Positions 25,034 through 33,516 of a stretch of DNA of 64,000 bases are shown here, one piece after another. The notes below the pieces were generated by a model. It was not told where the DNA came from. It worked only from the letters and a program-made list of their open reading frames with translations, and searched no databases. How positions within the stretch are numbered: position 1 is the stretch's first letter; each line of letters begins with the position of its first letter. The stretch comes from Paenibacillus_E sp040812395 (GTDB lineage Bacteria; Bacillota; Bacilli; Paenibacillales; NBRC-103111). The stretch is taken from the NCBI RefSeq assembly GCF_040812395.1, contig NZ_JBFNXH010000004.1:186001-250000 (forward strand), written 5' to 3'. Both the position numbers and the translations under genes were made by a program.

Positions 25034-25984
25034 CTATTGATCCAGATTTTTAATAGAGGGAGGGAGTTGGCGTGCCCTGTTCTTGCTATAGTTCGTTCCA
25101 ATAATGCCGACAATGACCAGAATCCCGCCTATGATATGGAAATAAAATAGCTTTTCGTCTAAAAAGAGAACGCCTGCCAAGACAGTCACTAACGTAGACA
25201 AATGGGTAAAAACACTGACTCTAGAAGCGTTCATTTTCGAAAGTGTATAGTTGGACAAAAGAGAGGATACAATCGAAGACAGAATGCTTAAATAGAGAAT
25301 AGAACCGACAAATACAGGGCTGGCAAACGGTTCAAAATAGTGTGAAAGCGTCAGCGTGCCTGCCGATTGCTGCTGAATGACAGAAACGGCGTTAAAAAAA
25401 ATAAACGCGAAGCCTTGCATGACAAAGGTAATATCCATGAGCGGAAACTGGCTGACCAACCTTTTGCCCAACACATTGTACCCCGCCATCGAGATCGCTG
25501 ATAGGAGGAGCAGCAGAGCACCTGCCATATGAGACTGCTGCACATCGATGCCCTTCATGGCAAAGATATACACGACACCTGCCACAGAGAGGAGCATGAA
25601 CAGCTTCTGAGATAAGGAAGACCGTTCCTTCAAAACGTAAGCGGCAAACAGCAGCGTGAAAATCGGTACTGTAGCTAGAATGATACCGCCCTCCGATGAT
25701 GTGGCGTTCTGCAACCCATAAGCTTGAGTAGCGAAGAAGATTGCAGGGTACAGAAGGGCTAGGGGAAGGATTTTCAGCAAATCCTTGGGTCTTACTTTGA
25801 GCCGAACCCACTTCATGCTGATAGGTATCAAAGTGACGGCGAACCCTATCGTGAAGCGATGCGCTAATGTCTGAATTGGATCTGCTACTGTCATCGCCAT
25901 TTTCACAAATAGAAATGATAATCCTATAATGATTGTGTACAGGATAACGGAAATGTACGCTTTTGTTGAAGATTGATGTTCCAT
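25034..25984 (-). CDS. EamA/DMT superfamily transporter
   Basis: The 316-residue protein has ten hydrophobic helices in two EamA halves. The first half ends near PIFTLLFAAYVLKERSS and the second near LAGVLFLDEKLFYFHIIGGILVIVGI, both with the characteristic glycine-rich final helix. Such proteins export or import small metabolites (amino acids, nucleosides); the substrate cannot be told. ATG 25984 (MEHQSS) follows AAGGAG at 8 nt, so the 25 extra upstream codons are not used. It has no visible operon partner. Confidence 0.88.
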   Translation of the reverse strand: MEHQSSTKAYISVILYTIIIGLSFLFVKMAMTVADPIQTLAHRFTIGFAVTLIPISMKWVRLKVRPKDLLKILPLALLYPAIFFATQAYGLQNATSSEGGIILATVPIFTLLFAAYVLKERSSLSQKLFMLLSVAGVVYIFAMKGIDVQQSHMAGALLLLLSAISMAGYNVLGKRLVSQFPLMDITFVMQGFAFIFFNAVSVIQQQSAGTLTLSHYFEPFASPVFVGSILYLSILSSIVSSLLSNYTLSKMNASRVSVFTHLSTLVTVLAGVLFLDEKLFYFHIIGGILVIVGIIGTNYSKNRARQLPPSIKNLDQ

Positions 25985-26059
25985 GCGGCTGCACTCCTTC
26001 ACGCGGTAGTTGATGGTATGCTCCCATCGTAACTGGTGCGGCAATCTGCCGCAATGCAA

Positions 26060-26093
26060 GAAAAACCCAACTGTACCGATACAGCTGGGTTGG
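26060..26093 (-). terminator. Terminator of the PH-domain gene
   Basis: AACCCAGCTGTA pairs with TACAGTTGGGTT, followed by TTTC on the minus strand, 12 nt after the stop. Confidence 0.8.
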
Positions 26094-26102
26094 CTTAGTT
26101 CC

Positions 26103-26480
26103 TTACTTCAACACATACTCCGCCAAGACGCTTTGCAGCTCGTAAATATTCAAGCTCTTATTGAACTTCTTCTCAATTGGCGAGTGCGTGGAGCTAATCC
26201 AAATTTTCATTTCGGCATCCAGATCGAATGTGCCTGCGGTTTCGATACTAAAATGCGTAATGCTTCGATACGGAATCGAATGAATCTCCATTTTTTTGCC
26301 GGTTACACCTTGCTTATCCACCAAAACAAGCCTTTTATTCGTAAAAATGAATAGGTCGCGGATGAGTTTATACGCTTTCTCGACTGTTTCCGTAGACGCG
26401 AGTATATGGGCAAATTCCTTGTTCACTTCCTGCAAATTCAGTTCCGAGGCGTTGCCCATCAAACCGCCAAACAATCCCAT
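26103..26480 (-). CDS. Bacterial PH-domain protein (YvbH-like)
   Basis: The 125-residue protein reads as a single bacterial pleckstrin-homology fold: DLFIFTNKRLVLVDKQGVTGKK, then IPYRSITHFSIETAGTFDLDAEMKIW. This matches the bPH family of cytosolic proteins of unknown function found in many Bacillota. ATG 26480 with GAGGGAGGGAATGCT upstream is the true start; a much longer same-frame extension overlaps the next gene and has no site. It follows the amidohydrolase gene by 64 bp on the same strand and ends in a good terminator, so the two may be cotranscribed. Confidence 0.85.
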   Translation of the reverse strand: MGLFGGLMGNASELNLQEVNKEFAHILASTETVEKAYKLIRDLFIFTNKRLVLVDKQGVTGKKMEIHSIPYRSITHFSIETAGTFDLDAEMKIWISSTHSPIEKKFNKSLNIYELQSVLAEYVLK

Positions 26481-26544
26481 AGCATTCCCTCCCTCATATG
26501 CTTCTAATCCCATTGTATCTAAGGCCAAGCTTTCTCGTCGACAC

Positions 26545-27669
26545 TTACTTGCCTTTCTCCCAAAGTATGCGTCCAGCCTCCAGCTTGGACAGTTTGGCCG
26601 TATCGCGGGCCGGATCCTGCTTGAGGATCGCATCTTTTTGTGTTTTCGTCGCCGGCTCGTTCCGGATAATCGTGTCCAGGTTCTCATAGGCGATTTTACG
26701 TGCAACATCAGGGTCGCCCAAAGCATCAAGCACGCGATACATAGATAAAATCGCTGCCGCTTCATTCGAAAGCCCATAACCCGAATCGGTGCTCAGCATA
26801 AAGCGATCGGGAAATTGCTTCATCACCGGGATAAAGTCCTCCAATTTGTTGGTGCTTTGAGGACTCAGGACAGTAAACCCGGCGAAGAAATCTGCATACA
26901 GATTCGGATGCTTCTCGAGCAACCTCTTCACATTGTCAGGGGAATTATTGGCGTTGGCGTGTCCGAAAATGAATATCGTATTCGGGTGCGCAGTCAGCGC
27001 CTCCTCCAATTTATCGATAACTATGCCGTTCGGCGGATCGATGTGCAGCAGAATGGGGGCCTTGTATTCCGCGCATAGTTCATAAATTTGCGGCAAAAAC
27101 CCGTCCATCGGGTCGTTCGCTTTCCATTCTACCTTCGAAACGACAGGGGAATAGGTTGAAGCGGCGGCAATTTCACCTAGTCCGAAAAATCCCTTCTCCA
27201 AGTTCGCTCTCACGACGTCGAGGCTTCCTTTATCATGGAGATCAAACCCGGAGAAGTACGGCGTGAAGAAATCCGGCTTATCCATGTAGGCTCGCCACGC
27301 CTCCTCATCGGTCTTGATTGCGCTGCGCTCAGATACGTCGCCGAATAAGACGACTCGATCCATGCTATACGACTTCCAAGTGTTCAGCATCCGGCTGTAA
27401 GCGCCACCACTTGCATCGTGATTATGCGCGTCGGCGAGCGGGAGGGAACCGAACTCCTGAATGAGGTCCGCTAGGCTTTTTTGCTTAGGCGGAGCTGTGG
27501 TTGCTGCGGCCGCAGGGGAGGCAGGCGGAGCAGTAATCACAGCTGCGGGGGTCGACGCTCCCCCTGCTGTTTGTTGAGACGGTGCGTCTCGGTATAACCA
27601 AATTCCTGCGGCTGCAGCAATAAGAATGATTGTAGAGAGAGTGATTGTAAACGATTTCTTTTTTGACAT
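26545..27669 (-). CDS. Membrane-anchored amidohydrolase-2 family protein
   Basis: The 374-residue protein has one N-terminal membrane helix (FTITLSTIILIAAAAGIWL), an Ala/Pro-rich linker and a TIM-barrel metal hydrolase. The barrel begins with LPLADAHNHD (HxH ligands, about residue 83) and has PILLHIDPPN (H), IFGHAN (H) and LSTDSGY (D), as in amidohydrolase-2/TatD-like enzymes. It would face the outside. The substrate is unknown. ATG 27669 has GAGGAG 8 nt upstream. It is divergent from the beta-propeller gene across a 228-bp gap. Confidence 0.85.
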   Translation of the reverse strand: MSKKKSFTITLSTIILIAAAAGIWLYRDAPSQQTAGGASTPAAVITAPPASPAAAATTAPPKQKSLADLIQEFGSLPLADAHNHDASGGAYSRMLNTWKSYSMDRVVLFGDVSERSAIKTDEEAWRAYMDKPDFFTPYFSGFDLHDKGSLDVVRANLEKGFFGLGEIAAASTYSPVVSKVEWKANDPMDGFLPQIYELCAEYKAPILLHIDPPNGIVIDKLEEALTAHPNTIFIFGHANANNSPDNVKRLLEKHPNLYADFFAGFTVLSPQSTNKLEDFIPVMKQFPDRFMLSTDSGYGLSNEAAAILSMYRVLDALGDPDVARKIAYENLDTIIRNEPATKTQKDAILKQDPARDTAKLSKLEAGRILWEKGK

Positions 27670-27897
27670 GAACACGACTCCTCGCATATATGGGGATCAG
27701 AGAATTTACCTGAAAGGGAGGCTTTCTTGAACGCCCCTGGTTGGGTTAATCTGCACGAAAGCGGTTGACTGCCTGGACGAACGCTCCTGGATCGTCCACC
27801 GATAAATATGCCACTCCCATGCATATAAGAAATGGGCGTCCCCCATTTGCCACTTGCCCATATATTGGTAAATAACAAGTGCGGAAAGGGGAACTCC

Positions 27898-28950
27898 ATG
27901 AGCAAAAAAAAGCAATGCCCTGTAGTCGGGATACGTCAAACTCAACCCCGGGTCGTTAAGATCGTTCCCGTTACGGGGGCAGTTGGCGATATCAAAGCGA
28001 ATTCAGTCACGAACCAGGTTTACTTCATTCATAACGAGAATCAAGTGGGTGTGCTGAACGGTCTAACTAATCAACTTATTGGCTATGTCCAAGTGGGCAA
28101 AGGAGCAACTTTTCTAGCTGTGAACACTCGTACCAATCGTATCTATACGACTAATTTTCGTGATAACACCGTCTCTGTCATTAACGGAAAAACAAATCGA
28201 GTTATTACAACTGTTCCTGTTGGAGTGCGTCCTTACGGATTAGGCATTCTAAAGGGCAGCAACCGCATTTATGTCGCTAACTCCAACGGTACAATCAGTA
28301 TCATTAACGGCAGTACGAACCGTGTGGTGAAGACGCTGCGAGTCGGCGGAGCTCCCTCGCTTTTGGGCACCAATGAGCGCACCAAACGAATCTACGTGAC
28401 CAACACCGCCAGCGACTCGGTTCATGTCATCAACGGCCAAACCCAAACGGTTATCACTACTGTGAAAGTTGGGCGTAATCCCATTATTGCACCGGGACTC
28501 AATGAACGGACCAATCGGGTTTATATCGGGAACAACTTAAGCCGTTACTTCTCCGTTATTAATGGGAGCACGAATCGCAAAAGCATTCCCATCCAGATCG
28601 GCCACCTGCAAAGCGAGTTAGCCGTTAATCCTCTCACCAACCGGATTTATGTCACAAGCGCTCAGGTGGAAGGAAGAGGCCGTCTCATCATTTTAAGCGG
28701 GCAATCGAATAAAGCGCTAAAAACGCTCCAGGTTCCGACGTTCTCCTCGCTCCTCGTCAATCCGCAGACAAATCATTTCTTCGTCGGCAATACCGAGAAT
28801 CGCAACTTGTACGTATACAGCGGACGCACGAATACTCGTATCGCCTTGCTTCGCGTAGGCCAATCTGCCGGGAACATGACGCTTAACGCCCGAACCAACC
28901 GATTATATATCGGCAATGAAGGTTCCATTACGGTCGTGCAAGACCGTTAA
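27898..28950 (+). CDS. YVTN-type beta-propeller repeat protein
   Basis: The 350-residue protein is built of about seven to eight repeats of roughly 42 residues with the pattern (T)NRIY(V/T)(T/A)N....(V)SVINGxTN(R)V..T(V)xVG. This is the YVTN/YncE-like propeller of surface-associated proteins. No signal peptide is visible, so secretion by another route, or a spore or cytosolic location, is possible. The start ATG 27898 follows GGAAAGGGG. Function unknown; propellers of this kind usually bind proteins or DNA. Confidence 0.85.
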   Translation: MSKKKQCPVVGIRQTQPRVVKIVPVTGAVGDIKANSVTNQVYFIHNENQVGVLNGLTNQLIGYVQVGKGATFLAVNTRTNRIYTTNFRDNTVSVINGKTNRVITTVPVGVRPYGLGILKGSNRIYVANSNGTISIINGSTNRVVKTLRVGGAPSLLGTNERTKRIYVTNTASDSVHVINGQTQTVITTVKVGRNPIIAPGLNERTNRVYIGNNLSRYFSVINGSTNRKSIPIQIGHLQSELAVNPLTNRIYVTSAQVEGRGRLIILSGQSNKALKTLQVPTFSSLLVNPQTNHFFVGNTENRNLYVYSGRTNTRIALLRVGQSAGNMTLNARTNRLYIGNEGSITVVQDR

Positions 28951-28966
28951 GCCGTCCCATCGAAAC

Positions 28967-29473
28967 CTATTCGATGGCTCCTTGTTGTCTTAACAGCTCG
29001 GCAACACGGAGATTGCCCTGTTCCTTGGCGAGAGCTATCGCATAGACACCACCTTCAACCTTGGCGTTGACATCTGCCCCGTGATCGATTAACAATTGGA
29101 TCATTTCCGTATTGTGATCATGGAATGCGGCGGCATGCACGCTGGTATGACCATTACTATCAAATAGGTTAGTATCGGCATCATGCGCTAATATCAGCCT
29201 AATGACGTCCATGCTTCGCTCTCCTGCGATAGCGGCATGCAGCGCTGTATTCGAGGGGATGTAGCTTACTTTGGAATGTGATACAGCGTTGACGTCAGCT
29301 CCGCGGTCCAAAAGAAGCTTTACGGCCTCCGTTTGACCGAAATGCGCGGCGAATCCCAGAAGCGTAAGACCATCCTCGTTTTCCGTATTTGCAAGTGCCG
29401 GTTTACTGTCCAAAAATCCCCTCAATACGCCAAGCTCTCCGTTACGGGCAGCACTAAAGACCTCATTGATCAT
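28967..29473 (-). CDS. Ankyrin-repeat protein
   Basis: About 168 residues with at least four ankyrin repeats: DGLTLLGFAAHFGQTEAVKL followed by LDRGADVN, then SNTALHAAIAGER, NGHTSVHAAAFHDHNTEMIQLL with IDHGADVN, and a final GGVYAIALAKEQGNLRVAELL. Such bacterial proteins mediate protein-protein contacts in the cytoplasm. The GGAGG before the first ATG is only 3 nt away, so the second ATG (29473) is preferred. It converges with the propeller gene with 16 bp between stops. No partner is evident. Confidence 0.88.
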   Translation of the reverse strand: MINEVFSAARNGELGVLRGFLDSKPALANTENEDGLTLLGFAAHFGQTEAVKLLLDRGADVNAVSHSKVSYIPSNTALHAAIAGERSMDVIRLILAHDADTNLFDSNGHTSVHAAAFHDHNTEMIQLLIDHGADVNAKVEGGVYAIALAKEQGNLRVAELLRQQGAIE

Positions 29474-29630
29474 GTTCATTTACCTCCATGAATTGGATTT
29501 CTCATTCCACCATTTGTAAATAAATGTTAACCTAAAAAGATTCGAAATTGTGCTACCACTTCCTACAGGGAACCAGGCTCCCTTGTCGCTTTAGAGGCCA
29601 GGCAGCTCCAAAAATGAATAAGCCCCACTC

Positions 29631-29677
29631 TAGACAATGGCGAGTCGGCATGCCATAATAACTTAAACGATTAAGTC
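29631..29677 (+). promoter_or_regulatory. Promoter and LacI-type operator of the regulator gene
   Basis: TAGACA (29631-29636), 17 nt, CATAAT (29654-29659). AACTTAAACGATTAAGTC (29660-29677) follows directly, a one-off match to the perfect palindrome at 30690. This indicates negative autoregulation. Confidence 0.75.
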
Positions 29678-29702
29678 ACAGCTTGGAAGGAAGCTATTCG
29701 CC

Positions 29703-30671
29703 ATGAAGAAAGCGACGCTTAAAGATATTGCCAAAGAGGCAAATGTTTCTGTAGCGACCGTCAGTTACGTCCTGAATAACAACCCGAACCAAACCATTCC
29801 TTCCGAGACGCGCTGCCGGATACTCGAAATTGCCGAGAATCTCCACTATGTTCCGAATCTGGCTGCTGTATCCCTTGTGAAGCAGAGAAGCGGACTCATC
29901 GGCGTACTGATCAATCGTACAGAGAGCGACGGAGTTTGGAGACAGCTAGCTAGTAGCACGTTCGCGAATGAGCTTGAGCAGTATTTAACGAAACGGGGCT
30001 TTCATGTGATAGTCGCCACGCTGGATCCTTTGCGTCCGAAGCTTGATATTATCGCCGAAAGGAATCTGGATGCCGTCTTTCTGCTAGACGTCAAAAAAGA
30101 GAATTTCTATACCATCTCAAGCCGCTTCCCGGCAGGTGTCCCACTCCTTGTTGTCGATAGTTTAATTCATGACACGCTCTTTTACAATATCACATATGAT
30201 TATGAGACCGCTATGAAGAGCGCAATTACGGATCTCAACCTTATATTCGATGCCGCCCCTATTCCCGAAGCCGAGGGTTTCGACAAGTATTACCTTGTCA
30301 TGGAGCCTTACAACAACATTGAACTGCAGGCTGCTATACAAAGCAGTGCGAAACTGCCGGACGAACTCATTCATGTGATGGATAACGAAAAGGACCTAGC
30401 CGTATTTTTACAGCGGAATGCCCATCGTACGGGCATTATTTTGAATGAATGTCTCGGAACCGTTGCTTCCAAATATGTAGACGCAGCCAGCCTGATTGTG
30501 CTGTGCACGGTAAATGTCCCCGCCCTTCTGCCGAAAGGGGTGCGGCGCATCGAATTTGCAGAGACCAAAGCTTCTGCCGCCTTCCGCCTCATGATACAGC
30601 TTCTCGAAGATCAAGCTAGTTTACCGCCGAACAAAGATGTACGCGTTGCAGTTCGTGTTCAAGCAGAGTAA
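29703..30671 (+). CDS. LacI family transcriptional regulator
   Basis: The 322-residue protein has a classic LacI DNA-binding head (LKDIAKEANVSVATVSYVLN, then the hinge helix YVPNLAAVSLVKQRS) and a periplasmic-binding-like core (IGVLINR..., DAVFLLDVK). The core after residue 170 departs from the usual sugar-binding pattern (for example FDKYYLVMEPYNN, AHRTGIILNECLG), so the ligand may not be a sugar. Palindromes with central CG precede this gene and the downstream MFS gene, the expected arrangement for autoregulation and control of the transporter. ATG 29703 follows GGAAGGAAG. Confidence 0.88.
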   Translation: MKKATLKDIAKEANVSVATVSYVLNNNPNQTIPSETRCRILEIAENLHYVPNLAAVSLVKQRSGLIGVLINRTESDGVWRQLASSTFANELEQYLTKRGFHVIVATLDPLRPKLDIIAERNLDAVFLLDVKKENFYTISSRFPAGVPLLVVDSLIHDTLFYNITYDYETAMKSAITDLNLIFDAAPIPEAEGFDKYYLVMEPYNNIELQAAIQSSAKLPDELIHVMDNEKDLAVFLQRNAHRTGIILNECLGTVASKYVDAASLIVLCTVNVPALLPKGVRRIEFAETKASAAFRLMIQLLEDQASLPPNKDVRVAVRVQAE

Positions 30672-30689
30672 TCTGCTTTTATTTTTAAC

Positions 30690-30707
30690 AACTTAAACGT
30701 TTAAGTT
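30690..30707. promoter_or_regulatory. Perfect LacI-type operator before the MFS gene
   Basis: AACTTAAACGTTTAAGTT is an 18-bp perfect palindrome with a central CpG, 19 bp after the LacI stop and 65 bp before the MFS start. It matches the operator at 29660 in 16 of 18 positions. Confidence 0.75.
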
Positions 30708-30771
30708 ATCGTGTGACAATACCAAAAGTGAGGGGTCAATTTAAGGTCCCCTCCAAAAAAGGAGGATCCCC

Positions 30772-32052
30772 ATGAGTGAATTAGCTTCACCATTTCCATC
30801 GAACAGTAATTTCATTCCCACACCAGGTTCCGCACCAAACAAGTCACTGTGGCGCAATCGCGCATTCCTGTGTATGTTCGCCAGCTATTGTGTATCGCTG
30901 CTGGGCGATACATTTCATAGCATTGCGCTAAACTTGTGGGTGCTGCAAACTACTGGAAGCGCCAAGCTCATGTCCATCGTGCTCATCATCCATTTGATAA
31001 CGAACATGCTCTTCGGCTCCTTCGCCGGCACCGTCGCTGACAGGATGAATCGGAGAACGCTCATGCTCATCTCCGATATCGGCCGATGCTTATGGGTCGG
31101 CGGCATTGCATGGCTGATGTTCACTCCCGGCAACCATTTGCCGTTTATTTTCGTATTGACGGCCTTGTCCGCCTTCACGGGGTTATTCTATACCCCTTCC
31201 TTCCAAGCGTCATTAAGCGTCTTGGTTGGCAAAGAGCGGATACACCAGGCGATCAGTACGATTTCCATCGCCGATAACATCATTCGCATCTCCGGCTTCG
31301 CGCTTGGCGGCATTGCCGTTGCGGCATTTGGCGGCGCTTTTGCCATTGCCCTGGATGCCTTCACGTACTTCATTTCGATCCTGCTGCTTCTCGGCGCAGG
31401 CTCCTTTCTTTCTGCTGCTTCTCCCGCGCAGAAGGGCAAGCGCACTCCCTTTTTCCGAGATTTCATCAGTGGATTTCGCTACATTTGGCAGCATGCCTTT
31501 GCCAGATCCGCTGTGCTGCTTCTACCGAGCATCTTCCTCTTCTTCCTGTCATCGCTGATGCTCATTCAAGTGATGGCGGTTCGCGTCTGGCACGCTCACC
31601 CGTTCAGCTTCGGACTCATCGAAGCCTTCATTCCGCTTGGCTACGTGCTAGGCTCAGGCTTCATTCTGTTGATGGGGGCCAGGCTGAAGCATCGCGGCAA
31701 ATGGATCGTAGGCAGCCTGATCGCCATGGGGCCATGCTACTTGTTGCTGTCCCAAGTGACCTCCGCTCCCTACGGGCTGCCGCTGATTCTGGTGACCGGC
31801 TTTCTGTTTTCATTCAGCACACTGATTATTCAAACGATATTGCGGATAGAAATAGACCCTGGCCTGCAGGGACGCTTCTTCGGAACGCTAGGCTCGCTTA
31901 GCAGCGTAGCGACTCCTCTAGGGATCGCCATTTGTTCCATCGGCGCTGATCGCTTCGGCCCTTCTCTCATACTCGCTTGCACGGGCACCGGGATGCTGAC
32001 GCTCGGCGTGTTAGCTTTCTTGTACGCCAAGACGATACGCCAGTATCCGTAA
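30772..32052 (+). CDS. MFS exporter (MFS_3/EntS-like)
   Basis: The 426-residue protein has twelve predicted helices. The opening LGDTFHSIALNLWVLQTTGS and the loop motif GTVADRMNRRTLMLISD (about residue 87) are typical of the MFS_3 branch, which includes enterobactin and macrolide exporters. It probably expels a drug or secondary metabolite by proton antiport. ATG 30772 has AAGGAGG 6 nt upstream. It is preceded by the LacI-family gene and a perfect operator. It converges with another MFS gene, with an inverted repeat between them. Confidence 0.88.
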   Translation: MSELASPFPSNSNFIPTPGSAPNKSLWRNRAFLCMFASYCVSLLGDTFHSIALNLWVLQTTGSAKLMSIVLIIHLITNMLFGSFAGTVADRMNRRTLMLISDIGRCLWVGGIAWLMFTPGNHLPFIFVLTALSAFTGLFYTPSFQASLSVLVGKERIHQAISTISIADNIIRISGFALGGIAVAAFGGAFAIALDAFTYFISILLLLGAGSFLSAASPAQKGKRTPFFRDFISGFRYIWQHAFARSAVLLLPSIFLFFLSSLMLIQVMAVRVWHAHPFSFGLIEAFIPLGYVLGSGFILLMGARLKHRGKWIVGSLIAMGPCYLLLSQVTSAPYGLPLILVTGFLFSFSTLIIQTILRIEIDPGLQGRFFGTLGSLSSVATPLGIAICSIGADRFGPSLILACTGTGMLTLGVLAFLYAKTIRQYP

Positions 32053-32070
32053 GGCCCCCCGCATCCTTAA

Positions 32071-32135
32071 TGACCGCCTACCTTTCATACTACATCCATG
32101 ATGAGACATGTCAAAGGAAAATTAGGTAGCGGTCA
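32071..32135. terminator. Inverted repeat between two convergent MFS genes
   Basis: TGACCGCCTACCT (32071-32083) pairs with AGGTAGCGGTCA (32124-32135), with one mismatch and a 40-nt loop. No T-run is present; possible bidirectional terminator or decayed element. Confidence 0.4.
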
Positions 32136-32142
32136 GCCAGGT

Positions 32143-33324
32143 TCACTCTGATCTGGTCATCTTATTCTTGTTGCAAATAACCAGGAGAAGAACGAGCACG
32201 CTCAACCAAGCACAGCAAGTATACATTTGGGAGTAGGAGAACCACTCTGCAAGAGGCCCCATCATCAGCCCGCCAAGCGAAAAACCAAGATCATAGGAAG
32301 AAATGAACAGACCCAGCAATAGATGGCGAGATTGTGCAGGCAAAACAAAGGTGAGATAGGTAATCAGCGTCGGGTAAATCAAGGCAACGGCAACACCGTT
32401 GAAAACGGCGGCTATGTATAAGAGAGGGCCTGCGGTTTGAAGAATACCCAATATTTGCGAGCCTACGGCGGCTGACAACAGCAAACCTACTATCACCCCC
32501 GTATGCCAACGGCCATCGGAAGGAATTTTCTTGCGCAGTGTAAACCGGCAACCCACGACTACAGCGGCCTGAATCATTAAATAAAGGCCGGCGTCGCCCT
32601 TTTCAATCGTTTTCAAATATAAAGGTAAAAAAGTCATAATCGCGCCATAGGTAATGGAAGCGACCAGCATGACCAATGAGCAGATGAGCAGCACGCGATT
32701 GCTCCACAGTTGAGATACCGATTTCACCATATCCGTTACCGTTGTTGAAGCCCCTTGCGAAGATGAGGCAGGGAGCGGAACGGAGAAACCGCACAGCCAA
32801 GTCAGCAAGCCAAGCACGATCAGGATGATACCTAAGACAGGCATCTGATCATGTTCCCATAAGTATAGCGCCGCAATTGGCCCAAACAACTGAGGAAGCA
32901 TAGTAGACAAGCTATAGAGTGAAACGCCCTGCGCCCGATCTCGATCCGAAAGCGTTTCTACAATCCCCATTTGCATTGCCATTGAAAAAAAGGCAGTGAC
33001 GGCTCCTTGAAGTGCCCGCAGCGTAAGATAGCTTTCCACGCCAAAAACCGTAAACAGCACGAGTCCGCAGGCATGTACAATCAGGAGTATGCGCATGGTC
33101 TGCAGCGCCCCGAACTTGGCAACAGCCTGACCAGCCCATGGCCGCAGGAACAGGCAGCAAAGCATGTAAGCGCCCATCATAACGCCAATCTCCGTTTGTC
33201 CGACTCCCTCCTTCTCGCTTTTAAGCGGAAGAATCACGGTAAGAATAGCATTGGCCGTAAAGAAAAGACATGCAAGCAGATATAGTCGAACAAAACCTAT
33301 TGATAACGGACCTGGTGTCCTCAT
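32143..33324 (-). CDS. MFS transporter, paralogue of the CntE-like exporter
   Basis: The 393-residue protein has twelve helices. Its first half aligns by eye with the CntE-like protein at 37774: GVMMGAYMLCCLFLRPWAG versus GLIMGAYMFTSMFLRPVAG, then FSMAMQMGIVETL versus FSMVLHLMIIQVL, then SLYSLSTMLPQLFGP versus SLFSLSSMLPYTYGP. It is divergent from the metallophore-type operon and may share its Fur-controlled region. A second opine-metallophore exporter is the natural guess. ATG 33324 has AAGAAGGGG upstream; a TTG 11 codons earlier lacks good spacing. Confidence 0.82.
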   Translation of the reverse strand: MRTPGPLSIGFVRLYLLACLFFTANAILTVILPLKSEKEGVGQTEIGVMMGAYMLCCLFLRPWAGQAVAKFGALQTMRILLIVHACGLVLFTVFGVESYLTLRALQGAVTAFFSMAMQMGIVETLSDRDRAQGVSLYSLSTMLPQLFGPIAALYLWEHDQMPVLGIILIVLGLLTWLCGFSVPLPASSSQGASTTVTDMVKSVSQLWSNRVLLICSLVMLVASITYGAIMTFLPLYLKTIEKGDAGLYLMIQAAVVVGCRFTLRKKIPSDGRWHTGVIVGLLLSAAVGSQILGILQTAGPLLYIAAVFNGVAVALIYPTLITYLTFVLPAQSRHLLLGLFISSYDLGFSLGGLMMGPLAEWFSYSQMYTCCAWLSVLVLLLVICNKNKMTRSE

Positions 33325-33430
33325 TCTTAGCAGCCCCTTCTTTCCTTCTAAAGACAATAGAGCCGTTTTACTAATGCTTTTAAAACAGTCCTTCTATGGA
33401 TTATAGATGATCTCGATACAGCAGACTATC

Positions 33431-33459
33431 TTGACAAGCACAAATATATCATGTACCAT
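33431..33459 (+). promoter_or_regulatory. Sigma-A promoter of the Cnt-like operon
   Basis: TTGACA (33431-33436), 17 nt, TACCAT (33454-33459). The Fur-type box lies about 12 nt downstream of the -10. Confidence 0.65.
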
Positions 33460-33470
33460 TCAACCGAGAG

Positions 33471-33485
33471 TGAGAATCATTATCA
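33471..33485. promoter_or_regulatory. Fur-type operator
   Basis: TGAGAATCATTATCA matches the 7-1-7 Fur-box consensus TGATAATnATTATCA with one mismatch. It overlaps the expected start of transcription. Fur-family repression by iron (or by zinc, if a Zur) is expected from its position. Confidence 0.75.
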
Positions 33486-33516
33486 TAACATAATGACAGA
33501 AGAGGGGAACACTTAT

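Noticed and set aside
25392..26054. 220-codon minus-strand frame over the DMT transporter
   Set aside because: Shadow of the transporter; no hydrophobic pattern or motif of its own.
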